A stretch of 64,000 bases of DNA from Blastopirellula sp. (GTDB lineage: Bacteria > Planctomycetota > Planctomycetia > Pirellulales > Pirellulaceae). Below the pieces are notes generated by a model. The model was not told the origin of the DNA. It saw only the letters and a program-made list of their open reading frames with translations, and made no database searches. Where the stretch lies: the NCBI GenBank assembly GCA_002733575.1, contig NVWB01000006.1, positions 11,577 to 75,576 of the forward strand. Direction: 5' to 3'. This document shows, one piece after another, positions 36,001 to 43,658 of the stretch; within the stretch, counting starts at the first letter, position 1; each line of letters starts with the position of its first letter. The position numbers were made by a program, and so were the translations under genes.

Positions 36001-37953
36001 GTTGCCTGGATTGTGGCTCTTGGCTCGCCAGACGATGCCTATCTAGCAGCCGTACAAAGCAAAGACCGGTTGCGAGAGTTTTTAAGTGCCGTGCCTGAAA
36101 TCACGGATGCTAAACTAAGAGCTCAGTTATATTCCAAAGTTCAACCCTTGATCTTTGAAATGCCTTCAGGATTAGAAGCAGAAACTGGCGGCTCTGGATC
36201 GCACAACCCTGGAATCAAAGTTGAATACTATTACCCGAGTGGGTCCAATGTTGCAATCGAAACATTAGACAAAATGACACCCAAGGCAACTGGTATTGTG
36301 CCTGAGATTGTGATGAATGTTCCGCAAAGAAAGCAAGCCGATAAATTTGCCTTACGATTTACTGGAAATATTATCGTTCCTAAAGCAGGCAAGTACACGT
36401 TATTCATCAGTTCCGATGACGGGTCTCGCATCTATCTCGATAAAAAGCTATTCGTCAACAACGATGGCCTGCACGGCATGGTCGAGAAAAGTGCCTCGGC
36501 CAACTTGACCGCTGGTGCCCATCAATTAGTGGTCACCTACTTCGATAACGGTGGCGGCGATGGACTGAAAGTCTCATGGCAAGGCCCTGGCTTCAAGAAG
36601 CAAAGTATTGCCGCTGATCGGCTAACCATCAGCGGAGGCGAAACCTTACACGATACGGCCATTCGCTCGCTGGCCTCGATCCCAGGTCATGAAGAAGAGA
36701 AGTTCCTTGACCTGGCTTCGCTAGTCAAAGCGGGTAAAAATCGCACGTCAGCAATTGCTACCATGCGATCCATTCCAGACAACGCCTGGGCTCAAAAGGA
36801 GATCCAACCGTTGATCGATAATCTAATTGGCTATCTGAGTCAAACTCCGGCACAGTTCCGCACCGGCGGGCCTGCGTTAGATGCAGTTGCCTTTACCGAA
36901 GCACTTGCAAGCAAATTACCGAAAGCCAAACAGGCCGCAGTGCTTGAACGCTTAAAAAATCTTGATGTTCCCGTAATCGCCATCGGCACCGTGCCTCATC
37001 GGATGATTTTCGACAAGGAATTGATCGCAATTCAAGCCGGAAAATCTGTAGAGTTCCGGTTCTCAAACACCGACAACATGCCGCATAACTTTGCAGTGAT
37101 CACCCCAGGTTCACTTGAAGAAATTGGCATGCTGGCCGAAGCCACGGCACGTGACGCCGATGCAATGGCCAGAGAGTACATTCCAAAATCACCCAAAATT
37201 TTGGTGGGCAGTAAACTGATTCAACCAGGTGAATCACAAGCCATCACGTTTGAAGCACCCACCGCTCCAGGCGTCTACCCTTATGTTTGTACTTACCCTG
37301 GTCACTGGAGACGCATGTATGGTGCGTTGTACGTGGTCGAGGACATTGATGAATACAATGCGAACCCTGAAGCCTATTTGGCCGCCAATCCATTGGAAAT
37401 CAAAGACGAACTGCTCAAAAACAGCACTCGTGGGCGCAAGTGGACCTTCAACGATTTAATCGCCGAAGTCAAACCGCTGCCGATGGGTCGTGCTTTTGAA
37501 GTGGGCAAGCAGTTGTTCAAAATTTCGAGCTGTATTGCTTGTCATAAGCTAGACAACGAAGGCCAAGTGTTTGGGCCAGATTTGGCAAAGCTTGACGTGA
37601 AGAAAAGCGATACCGAACACATCTTGCGTTCGCTGCTTGAACCATCGAAAGAAATCGACGAGAAGTTTCAATCGTATTCTTTCCAACTAGATTCTGGCAA
37701 AGTGATTACCGGAATGATCATGAAAGAAACGCCTGACACTTACGAAATAGTCATCAACCCGCTCGCCAAAGGCAAGCCCACGGTGATTAACAAAGATGAG
37801 ATTGAACAGCAAGTAAAATCGAAAGTTTCGATCATGCCAGCAGGTTTGCTCGACAAACTATCGCGTGAAGAGATCCTCGACCTCATCGCGTTTGTCTTCG
37901 CCAAAGGAGACAAAAAGCACATGCTGTTTATGGAGCACGATCACAAACACTAA
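33022..37953 (+). CDS. Giant PVC-type multidomain protein: SGNH, propeller, HEAT, PA14, cupredoxin, heme c
   Basis: The 1643-residue exported protein has a signal peptide (1-29). Next comes an SGNH-hydrolase-like domain (about 36-235; IGNTLGDRM, FFGYNEAL, LNGIHLLD), then the PVC-type membrane-bound dehydrogenase propeller (about 340-700; SPPEIWFLKDTDGDDKAD, WSRGVFHVTN, YVSDWCNVLVGH), a helical HEAT-like part (about 720-1050), a PA14 domain (1063-1195; FISSDDGSRIYLDKKLFV), a cupredoxin (1324-1442) with type 1 copper ligands His 1355, Cys 1423, His 1428 and Met 1432, and a terminal c-type cytochrome with CIACH at 1504-1508. Such proteins are hallmarks of planctomycetes and are thought to oxidise sugars outside the cytosol, but the substrate is unknown. 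The cupredoxin and heme sites suggest electron flow within one chain. Confidence 0.9.
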   Translation: MMKRHFQTGIALTLLLTLIGLTSSSSQAADGIELKPGDNISYIGNTLGDRMQHHAWLETYLHAAHPKHNLTFRNLSFPGDELVKRPRSANFGSTDQWLTKNETDVIFGFFGYNEALRGEAGLEQFKKELATTIDEMKAQKYNGKSAPRIVMFSPIAHENLNSHNLPDGTENNKNLKLYTDMMYEVCKEKEVTFVDLFSASRALYAKADKPLTLNGIHLLDHGNQAVAQVVMQEVFGKQAADNPKLHEAVLDKNYHWFSRYRVVDGYNVYGGRSKLNWFGQSNADVLMREMEIFDVMTANRDEKIWAIAQGKDFKVKDDNLPEEIAVKTNKPGKLEGGKHPYFSGLEGISKMKIAEGMQVNLFASEEMFPELINPVQMAVDTDGRLFASVWPSYPHWNPTKPRTDRIVCLPDEDGDGVADKCIIFADKLNSITGFEFWGGGMLVSSPPEIWFLKDTDGDDKADVKIRMLQGVSSADSHHTANAIVMGPDGWLYWSRGVFHVTNMETPTKTYRSTSSGVHRFNPRTFEMEFHFPIGPNPHGDVFDQWGYHFVNDGTGGTGSYANIGKGIGNKKWFEKRVRPVAATGILSSPNFPDANQGNFLICNTIGFLGVLQHEVKYNGADITAEEVEPILVSTDPNFRPTDVEIGGDGALYVSDWCNVLVGHMQHNIRDPSRDAAHGRIYRVTAKGGKVMKPAKMKGKPVAEACENFFTPANAVRYRARLELSGRDTESVTQEVAQWAAKLNPANDSADRNEAQALLECLWVFEEHRIVNMELLNKVFQANDPRIRSAAIRTLGHWGNRASNWEAPLLAAARDPAGLVRAEAVKAAVSFDGLVAAEAVFEVANQPTDPELDFVLRYATGQLKVDSIVKEAIASGKKLSSAAQLYVLRNASVNDLLKLERTAAVYQAILSRKGVSLNHLRDSLTGLAEMQKTNKLNLLLDLFEGGDARGETDNLSSFGQLLTEFSADQLGAVSNRIENLALSGKNDTTRRVAYVAWIVALGSPDDAYLAAVQSKDRLREFLSAVPEITDAKLRAQLYSKVQPLIFEMPSGLEAETGGSGSHNPGIKVEYYYPSGSNVAIETLDKMTPKATGIVPEIVMNVPQRKQADKFALRFTGNIIVPKAGKYTLFISSDDGSRIYLDKKLFVNNDGLHGMVEKSASANLTAGAHQLVVTYFDNGGGDGLKVSWQGPGFKKQSIAADRLTISGGETLHDTAIRSLASIPGHEEEKFLDLASLVKAGKNRTSAIATMRSIPDNAWAQKEIQPLIDNLIGYLSQTPAQFRTGGPALDAVAFTEALASKLPKAKQAAVLERLKNLDVPVIAIGTVPHRMIFDKELIAIQAGKSVEFRFSNTDNMPHNFAVITPGSLEEIGMLAEATARDADAMAREYIPKSPKILVGSKLIQPGESQAITFEAPTAPGVYPYVCTYPGHWRRMYGALYVVEDIDEYNANPEAYLAANPLEIKDELLKNSTRGRKWTFNDLIAEVKPLPMGRAFEVGKQLFKISSCIACHKLDNEGQVFGPDLAKLDVKKSDTEHILRSLLEPSKEIDEKFQSYSFQLDSGKVITGMIMKETPDTYEIVINPLAKGKPTVINKDEIEQQVKSKVSIMPAGLLDKLSREEILDLIAFVFAKGDKKHMLFMEHDHKH

Positions 37954-37991
37954 AGTTTGATCATGCCAACAGTTGAACCCTTCAACAATAG

Positions 37992-38019
37992 AAGCCCGGC
38001 TCTGAATTGAGTCGGGCTT
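37992..38019 (+). terminator. Hairpin after the giant cytochrome gene
   Basis: Arms aagcccggctc and gagtcgggctt pair with a single mismatch around a 6-base loop, 39 bases after the stop. Only a short T/C run follows, so it is a moderate terminator. Confidence 0.55.
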
Positions 38020-38119
38020 CTTGCGTTCAGCAATGTCTAGAGCATTTTCAATTGTACTATACCGAACACATTAATATCGGTGTGGCCGCAGGAGTCAAGA
38101 ATCTAAGAAATGGAATTAG

Positions 38120-38188
38120 CCACGAAAAACACAAAAACCACGAACGATTTACCATCCGCCTTTTCGTGGGTTGGGTGTTTTTCGTGGT
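38120..38188. repeat. Imperfect palindrome, family G
   Basis: A ccacgaaaaacac arm (38120-38132) and its complement gtgtttttcgtgg (about 38176-38188), with an inner aaccacgaa/ttcgtgggtt pair. It resembles the ccacgaaaaacac-type interspersed hairpins; only one copy is in this window. Confidence 0.6.
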
Positions 38189-38281
38189 GAAAAAAAGAAA
38201 GAAAATAGTTGCTTGATTCAGAATCCTCTAGTCTAATATCTGTTTCGCCATTCAGTCCCTTAAGCTTTTACCACTCTTGCT

Positions 38282-38800
38282 ATGACCAAAACAGTTCCAC
38301 GCCGCCGCTGGTATCAATTCACACTGCGTCAAATGTGTGTGATAATCACGGTTGGCTCTGTGGTTCTCGGCCTGGCACCGGTTGCCTGGGAAACGCGATT
38401 CACGGCCCCAAGACGCCTGCCGATTCTAGAACCAGGAACGATCCAACTGGGCGATACCACTGTTTATCTTCCCATTCAAAAGGAAACAGCAGAAGCTTAT
38501 TACTTGTGGGATGGAGGCACTTTTGGCGTGATATTCTTTGACGCAAGAGGAAATCAACATAAGGTTTATTCTTGGCAATCAATGAACCTTCCCGATGAAC
38601 GACTTGGCGAGATCTTGCTCGGTGGATGGTCCCCAGAAGATGGCGGAATAAACATCGGCAAAGATCCGAATGGAGAACGCTTGATATTTTCGGTCATGGA
38701 ACTAATTGATTGGAGTGAATATATAGAAGGGAGTATATTGAGCTGGGTCTATCCTAACCTTCGCGAAATTGCTACTGGTATCTACCATCGTTACAACTGA
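38282..38800 (+). CDS. Hypothetical protein with N-terminal membrane helix
   Basis: The 172-residue product begins with a basic RRRWYQFTLRQMC stretch followed by a hydrophobic helix (about 19-35). This Arg-rich/Trp plus TLR/SLR pattern is common at the start of planctomycete membrane proteins. The rest is soluble, with PGTIQLGDTTVYLPIQ and LGGWSPEDGG, and no motif I can name. There is no strong Shine-Dalgarno; the ATG is the first possible. It stands alone between two repeat-rich spacers. Confidence 0.55.
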   Translation: MTKTVPRRRWYQFTLRQMCVIITVGSVVLGLAPVAWETRFTAPRRLPILEPGTIQLGDTTVYLPIQKETAEAYYLWDGGTFGVIFFDARGNQHKVYSWQSMNLPDERLGEILLGGWSPEDGGINIGKDPNGERLIFSVMELIDWSEYIEGSILSWVYPNLREIATGIYHRYN

Positions 38801-38986
38801 CTATCAATCTTGGTCTCAGGTGAGTGAAGTCATGCTAATTAAACCCCGTTTATCACCTATTCTCTATTTTCTGACTTGAAATTCCATTAAGTCCTTGCAA
38901 TAACATGTCAGGTTTGGCAAGTTTAAATTATTGCGATCTACCTTCCTCCTCATTCGCAGTCTTATCACATTTAAAATTGGATCAAT

Positions 38987-39337
38987 ATGGAACTCCAACT
39001 TATTTCACACCAAGATAAATTGGTGCGGGTTGCCGTCTCTGGCATTATCAATCAAGACACCACTTCGCGGGATAACGAACCGCTGGAAGCACTCATAGGG
39101 CTCGAAACCTACAATCATACCGTGATGCTCAACATGACTGATACCGATTTGATTGACTCTAGCGGTATCGGCTGGCTGTTGAATTGCCATAAACGTTTTG
39201 GCGACGGAGGAGGGCGGTTGATCATTCACAGCTTGCCGCCGATTGTGGCCAATGTGTTCAAACTAATGCGGCTAGAAACCGTGTTCAGCATGAGTGACAA
39301 CGAAGAAACAGCCGAACGACTTGCACAGGAAAACTAA
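38987..39337 (+). CDS. STAS-domain protein (anti-sigma antagonist type)
   Basis: The 116-residue protein is a single STAS domain: a beta strand RVAVSGIINQDT, then VMLNMTDTDLIDSSGIGWLL, where Ser 58 or 59 in DSSG is the usual phosphorylation site, and GRLIIHSLPPIVANVFKLMRL. STAS proteins relay signals by partner switching with serine kinases and phosphatases; no such partner is nearby. One base after its TAA comes the ATG of a GspE-like ATPase, so the two are translated together and probably act together. A link between STAS and an assembly ATPase is unusual. Confidence 0.86.
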   Translation: MELQLISHQDKLVRVAVSGIINQDTTSRDNEPLEALIGLETYNHTVMLNMTDTDLIDSSGIGWLLNCHKRFGDGGGRLIIHSLPPIVANVFKLMRLETVFSMSDNEETAERLAQEN

Positions 39338-39338
39338 C

Positions 39339-40571
39339 ATGTCTGACACCGTAGTATCTCCCGATTTTGCCAAAATTGATATCGAAACCATCGACCCTGA
39401 ACTGGCCATCAAACTGTTAGTCCATCACGCGGCAAGGATCAACGCCAGTGATATATTTCTGCTAACGTGCGATACCTATGTCGAAGTGACCTTGCGACAC
39501 TGGGGCCGAATGGAGCATATTCGCAATATTCCGCTCGACCAAGGCAAGACATGGATCAGTTATCTGAAAGCGATGGCCGCGATGGACATTGCCGAACGAC
39601 GTCGCCCACAAGATGGACGCTGGTTGTTCGACGATCAAGGCGTTTTGCTTGACCTGCGGCTCAACATTTTGCCGACACTGTATGGCGAAGACCTTACCAT
39701 TCGCTTGCTTGATCGGAACTCTGGCCTGATGTCGGTCGATCAAATTGGGCTCAGCCGACACGACCGCCAAGAAATCATGGCCATGATTCAGGCCACATCC
39801 GGTTTAATTCTAGTCACCGGCCCAACAGGAACCGGCAAAACAACCACGCTATACGCTTGCCTGCAATATTTGAACGATGGCAAACGCAAGATCAATACGC
39901 TGGAAGACCCGATTGAATTTTCAATCAACGGGCTACGACAATCGCAAGTTCATACGAAGATCGGCATCGACTTCCCCGAACTGCTGCGCGGCGTGATGCG
40001 TCAGCAGCCCGATGTAATTATGGTCGGTGAAATTCGTGATCACGAAACCGCAACCACCGCCGTGCGGGCTGCCAACAGTGGGCACTTGGTGTTTGCCACG
40101 ATGCACTCGCCCATCGCCGCTGGTGCAGTGCAAAGTATGTTATCGCTCGGCGTTTCGGCCCATTTTCTGGCCAGCAGTTTACGCGGCGTGATCTCGCAGC
40201 GGTTAGTGCGGCAACTTGATCCAGAAACCCGAGTCCGTTACGACTTGGGCGATGCAACCGACACCTTTGCCGACATTAAACATCTACTGAACGACGACCA
40301 AGGCGATCATTTCTTCGGCCCCGACTTAACCGCAGCCAACGACGGCTACATCGGCCGGGCCGCCATCTTTGAAATCATGACAGTCAACGGCGAACTCCGC
40401 CGCGCCATCACCGGCCGCAACACGGCCCACGATCTGGAAACCATCGCCAAAAAACACGGCATGCTCGACTTCCGCCAATCGGCCCTCCTAAAAGTAGCCC
40501 AAGGCACAACCAGCATGGAAGAAGTGTTTAAGAATGTACCGACAGAGTTCTTGGGTCTGGATGACGGGTAG
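39339..40571 (+). CDS. GspE/PilB-like type II secretion ATPase, short form
   Basis: The 410-residue product has the GspE core: a cyclic-nucleotide-like N-terminal part (DGRWLFDDQGVLLDLRL), Walker A GPTGTGKTTT at residues 161-170, ASP box EDPIEFSINGLRQSQV, Walker B DVIMVGEIRD near 225 and the His box HLVFATMHSP. It lacks the N-terminal GspE_N domain that full T2SS ATPases use to dock to GspL. The tetracysteine zinc motif expected between the ISQRLVRQL and GYIGRAAIFE segments is absent. ATG 39339 is chosen by the 1-base gap to the STAS stop. No T2SS or pilus gene lies nearby, so its partner machine is unknown. Confidence 0.88.
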   Translation: MSDTVVSPDFAKIDIETIDPELAIKLLVHHAARINASDIFLLTCDTYVEVTLRHWGRMEHIRNIPLDQGKTWISYLKAMAAMDIAERRRPQDGRWLFDDQGVLLDLRLNILPTLYGEDLTIRLLDRNSGLMSVDQIGLSRHDRQEIMAMIQATSGLILVTGPTGTGKTTTLYACLQYLNDGKRKINTLEDPIEFSINGLRQSQVHTKIGIDFPELLRGVMRQQPDVIMVGEIRDHETATTAVRAANSGHLVFATMHSPIAAGAVQSMLSLGVSAHFLASSLRGVISQRLVRQLDPETRVRYDLGDATDTFADIKHLLNDDQGDHFFGPDLTAANDGYIGRAAIFEIMTVNGELRRAITGRNTAHDLETIAKKHGMLDFRQSALLKVAQGTTSMEEVFKNVPTEFLGLDDG

Positions 40572-40666
40572 GGGTTTGGGATTTGTGGACCGGTAATCTC
40601 AAAGAATCAAATGCATAGCAATCCCGGCGTACAAGCTGTTATAGATAAAATCATAAGGTCCGATTC

Positions 40667-42247
40667 GTGCGAAATTTGGTTATAATATTCTTCGTTCACC
40701 CATCACTTTTGGCAGCTTGTATTCTTTGCCTGTCACCAAGTGTCGGCTATGGTCAAGACCGTTTTTTAGCTAACGCGGCTGAGTTGACAAACTATCAATT
40801 GAGTAATATTCGATATGTTGAAAAAAAGCTGGGTATCGGAAAGGTCTTGGTATTTGATTTCAAAAGAACTAGAAGCGGTTTGGGGGAAGAACCGATAGTT
40901 TTTGTTCAGACAAAAGACGAAATTCTGATGTTATCTGGAAATACAGGACAAGCTTTAACTACGAAGGAATCTGGCACCATTGCTGTCGAAACAGGGATCA
41001 ATGTCACTCAGCGATTTAAAGGAGACTTTGCTGTTTGGGTGGCTGCCAAAGCAACCTGGATAGCTCCACACCTATACTGCAAAGTCTCGAATACCGTCTC
41101 GATGGGATCTGCGGGAAGTCCTTCTGGACGCGGATGGACGAACGCAGAAAGAGCCTTGTTTGAAAAACATATCATCAAGCATACACCTGCTAAATCGTTG
41201 CCACCGAACATGATTGGGTTCGACAGTTCTATTAAGGACATAGTGCTAGGCCTGCCAATTAAAGCCGCTTGGGGTGGCAATTGGGATGATGCAGAAATCG
41301 TAGGGCAAGATCGAAGGGGCTATATCTTGGTGAAATACAAAAACATGACAACGGAAATTATTGCCCGACCTCAAGAAGAAAAATGGCTGGCGGTTGATCC
41401 TGCCATATTAGCCAAATCAATTAGCAATCCAGAACTATTCAAGCCATCCATTCAACTGACCAGAAGAGGGACTTTCCCTATTCCGGTTGATACTCTGGTT
41501 GTACCTAAGGATATTACCCTCTATCGAGGAACTCCTGTTCTGGTACTACTTAACCAATCACGTTGGGCACAAGCTTTTGTTGATAGACAAATATCCCAAG
41601 ACCGATACTCAATTAAATTCACTACCGGTAGGTCAAGTGGTGAGTATGACCGCACTGATCTCGTGATTACGAGTAAGACGCTCAATCGACTTAATACACT
41701 TGGAAGCTCATTAACTCTAGCCGCCGAATACGCGTTGTTTCGTAATATGATTCAGAAGCGTTTAAATCTCACCTCTTTCTGGTTTCATCCTAACGTTAGT
41801 TTACCTGAGAAATGTCAGCACGTGAGCGATTCAACGCCTTTAGTTCCAGGAGCACCACTGGGCGCTTACTACAAAGGAAAATGGGAAACTGTCTATGTCA
41901 CCGAGATTGTTGTTGATCCCTATAACCTTGAACAGTTTGTAGGCGTCGAGAACAAAAATATTGACAAGCTTCCTGGCTATGTCTTACGCAGTGAATTGAT
42001 CATTCAAGACATTACCTTGAGAAAACTAGATGAAAATCAAGTTGCCCTACAAAATCGTGGTATTCGTAAATGGGCTGACATCTCAGGTTCATTTCAAATC
42101 AATGCTACATTTGTCTCCAGAGATGGATCTCAGGTCACACTTAAGCGAGAAGATGGTAGCGAATTTACGCTCCTCTTTTCACAATTGAGCCTCGCAGATC
42201 GAAAAATAGCCCGGCTGCTAGACATTTATCTTCAATCGGAAAATTAA
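40667..42247 (+). CDS. Exported protein with C-terminal SHD1 domain
   Basis: The 526-residue product has an N-terminal hydrophobic signal (VIIFFVHPSLLAACILCL, cleavage near GYG), a long middle part that I cannot assign, and a C-terminal SHD1 (Sla1 homology 1) domain from about 465: RKWADISGSFQINATFVS and LKREDGSEFTLLFSQLSLAD. SHD1 was first seen in eukaryotic endocytic adaptors and is common in secreted planctomycete proteins, where its job is unknown. The start is GTG at 40667 with AAGG about 8 bases upstream. It is 95 bases after the ATPase gene and on the same strand. Confidence 0.75.
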   Translation: MRNLVIIFFVHPSLLAACILCLSPSVGYGQDRFLANAAELTNYQLSNIRYVEKKLGIGKVLVFDFKRTRSGLGEEPIVFVQTKDEILMLSGNTGQALTTKESGTIAVETGINVTQRFKGDFAVWVAAKATWIAPHLYCKVSNTVSMGSAGSPSGRGWTNAERALFEKHIIKHTPAKSLPPNMIGFDSSIKDIVLGLPIKAAWGGNWDDAEIVGQDRRGYILVKYKNMTTEIIARPQEEKWLAVDPAILAKSISNPELFKPSIQLTRRGTFPIPVDTLVVPKDITLYRGTPVLVLLNQSRWAQAFVDRQISQDRYSIKFTTGRSSGEYDRTDLVITSKTLNRLNTLGSSLTLAAEYALFRNMIQKRLNLTSFWFHPNVSLPEKCQHVSDSTPLVPGAPLGAYYKGKWETVYVTEIVVDPYNLEQFVGVENKNIDKLPGYVLRSELIIQDITLRKLDENQVALQNRGIRKWADISGSFQINATFVSRDGSQVTLKREDGSEFTLLFSQLSLADRKIARLLDIYLQSEN

Positions 42248-42593
42248 TAGGCTACTTGAGAGATGGATGCCAACACTCCGACACAATTGCTCAGCTAAAT
42301 CCGGCATAACCTACCGCAATTCATCGGCCTATTATTGCTCATCATCTGCGGCTGTGCTCAACAAGCAACATCACTACAACGCATACCTCAAATAACCCTC
42401 TCAATCACCAATCGTTAAATCCTCACCAAACTACCCCACATTCCGTGTTTCCTATTGTACCGATTTTGACGGATTTTCTTTCAATACTGCCTACCACTTC
42501 TGCCGATGAATGGTTTTGAGAGCCTCTTTTACCGGTAAAAGATTTCCTGGCATCAGGCTCAATGAATCAAAATCAATTTTGAGGGGAGTTTCG
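42248..42593. other. Intergenic 346 bp, nothing recognised
   Basis: Between the SHD1 gene and a small secreted protein. A GGGGAG site serves the next ATG. No repeat, hairpin or frame stands out. Confidence 0.5.
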
Positions 42594-42917
42594 ATGTTGA
42601 AACACATCGTGTTTGGCTTAGTCTGTGCCACAATTCTATTGACTGCTAGCGTAGACGCTCAAGCGGGCGAACGAGCTTATGGTCGTACTTGGGGCGGAAC
42701 CTATGGTAACCATGACTGGGAGCGATTTTATCACTACCCTTATGTTTACTATCCACAAAACTTTCGCGGTGCCGAATACTATCGCAGCAGCGATAGCTTG
42801 TACCACCGGTACCCACAAGAAATGCGAATTCCGGTTTACAACAAGCAGTGGCAAAACTACTACCCGAACGGTCGCCTGTATCACTCAGGACATCACTTCA
42901 TTCTTGACGTGTTTTAA
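42594..42917 (+). CDS. Small secreted tyrosine-rich protein
   Basis: The 107-residue product has a clear signal peptide (cleavage likely after DAQA, residue 24). The mature 83 residues contain 15 tyrosines, many His, Arg, Trp and Asn residues (HDWERFYHYPYVYYP, QWQNYYPNGRLYHSG) and no hydrophobic core. Such proteins are frequent in planctomycetes and may belong to the outer layer or bind metal or polysaccharide; this is inferred from composition only. ATG 42594 is fixed by GGGGAG 7 bases upstream. A very strong terminator follows. Confidence 0.72.
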   Translation: MLKHIVFGLVCATILLTASVDAQAGERAYGRTWGGTYGNHDWERFYHYPYVYYPQNFRGAEYYRSSDSLYHRYPQEMRIPVYNKQWQNYYPNGRLYHSGHHFILDVF

Positions 42918-42961
42918 TCGACCCGAAAAAATAGGCTTCACTTGAAGCAACCCACATGTGT

Positions 42962-42999
42962 AAAAAAGAGAGACGTATTAACCACGTCTCTCTTTTTTT
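42962..42999 (+). terminator. Strong bidirectional terminator
   Basis: A perfect 15-bp stem (42962-42976 with 42984-42998) contains gagagacgt and flanking A/T runs, with a 7-base loop, 45 bases after the tyrosine-rich protein gene. Confidence 0.9.
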
Positions 43000-43075
43000 A
43001 TTTCTTGGAGTTTAGAGGATAAGCAGACGTAGGGCTGACTATTAGCTGTTTCTAGAACTTGTTAAAATAATTGAT

Positions 43076-43507
43076 ATGAACGAAGAAAACCCTTTTCAGT
43101 CACCTGAAACATCTGACACTAGCCCACCTGATACTGGAACGAACCCATTGATCGTTCCAGCTATTATCTTGCTGGTGTTGTCGTCGATTTATCTCATCTT
43201 GCAGATATTCGCTCTGCCTGGACAGGTGATTCGAATCATGAATTTTGATTACGGGGCTCCTACTATTTTAACCGAGGTAACAACATCTATCGTTGCTCTT
43301 TTATTAATGTTCATTGCAGGTTTGATTACACTCAAAGGATCTTACGACATGCTCTATTTGAAAAATCACAAGAGCGCGATGAGTGGTTCAGTGATAGCGA
43401 TGATCCCCTTTTGTTCCCCTTGCTTCTTGCTTGGTATTCCTTTCGGAATTTGGGCCGTTGTATTGCTAAAAAAACCGGAAGTAAAAGCATTGTTCGAGGA
43501 ATCGTAG
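43076..43507 (+). CDS. Small membrane protein with NPFQSP motif
   Basis: The 143-residue protein starts with a polar MNEENPFQSPETSDT stretch, a signature seen on many planctomycete membrane proteins, followed by four hydrophobic segments (about 24-46, 65-90, 101-119 and 120-133). The motif recurs as NPYQSP in the gene at 62862. The NPxxSP stretch should be cytosolic and could be a sorting or partner-binding tag; no function is known. The ATG lies 69 bases after the terminator stem, so it has its own promoter. Confidence 0.7.
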   Translation: MNEENPFQSPETSDTSPPDTGTNPLIVPAIILLVLSSIYLILQIFALPGQVIRIMNFDYGAPTILTEVTTSIVALLLMFIAGLITLKGSYDMLYLKNHKSAMSGSVIAMIPFCSPCFLLGIPFGIWAVVLLKKPEVKALFEES

Positions 43508-43658
43508 GCACTAAAATCGTATCCGCGAGCCCAAAAACGTTAAACACCTTATCTCAACTCTCCCGAGTTTTCTTCGGTCGCTCCGGCGTGTATACTAGAG
43601 TCCCTTGATCGTTGTACTTTTGTACTTGCCGAATTGATTCCTTCTGAAGTGACCCGCC

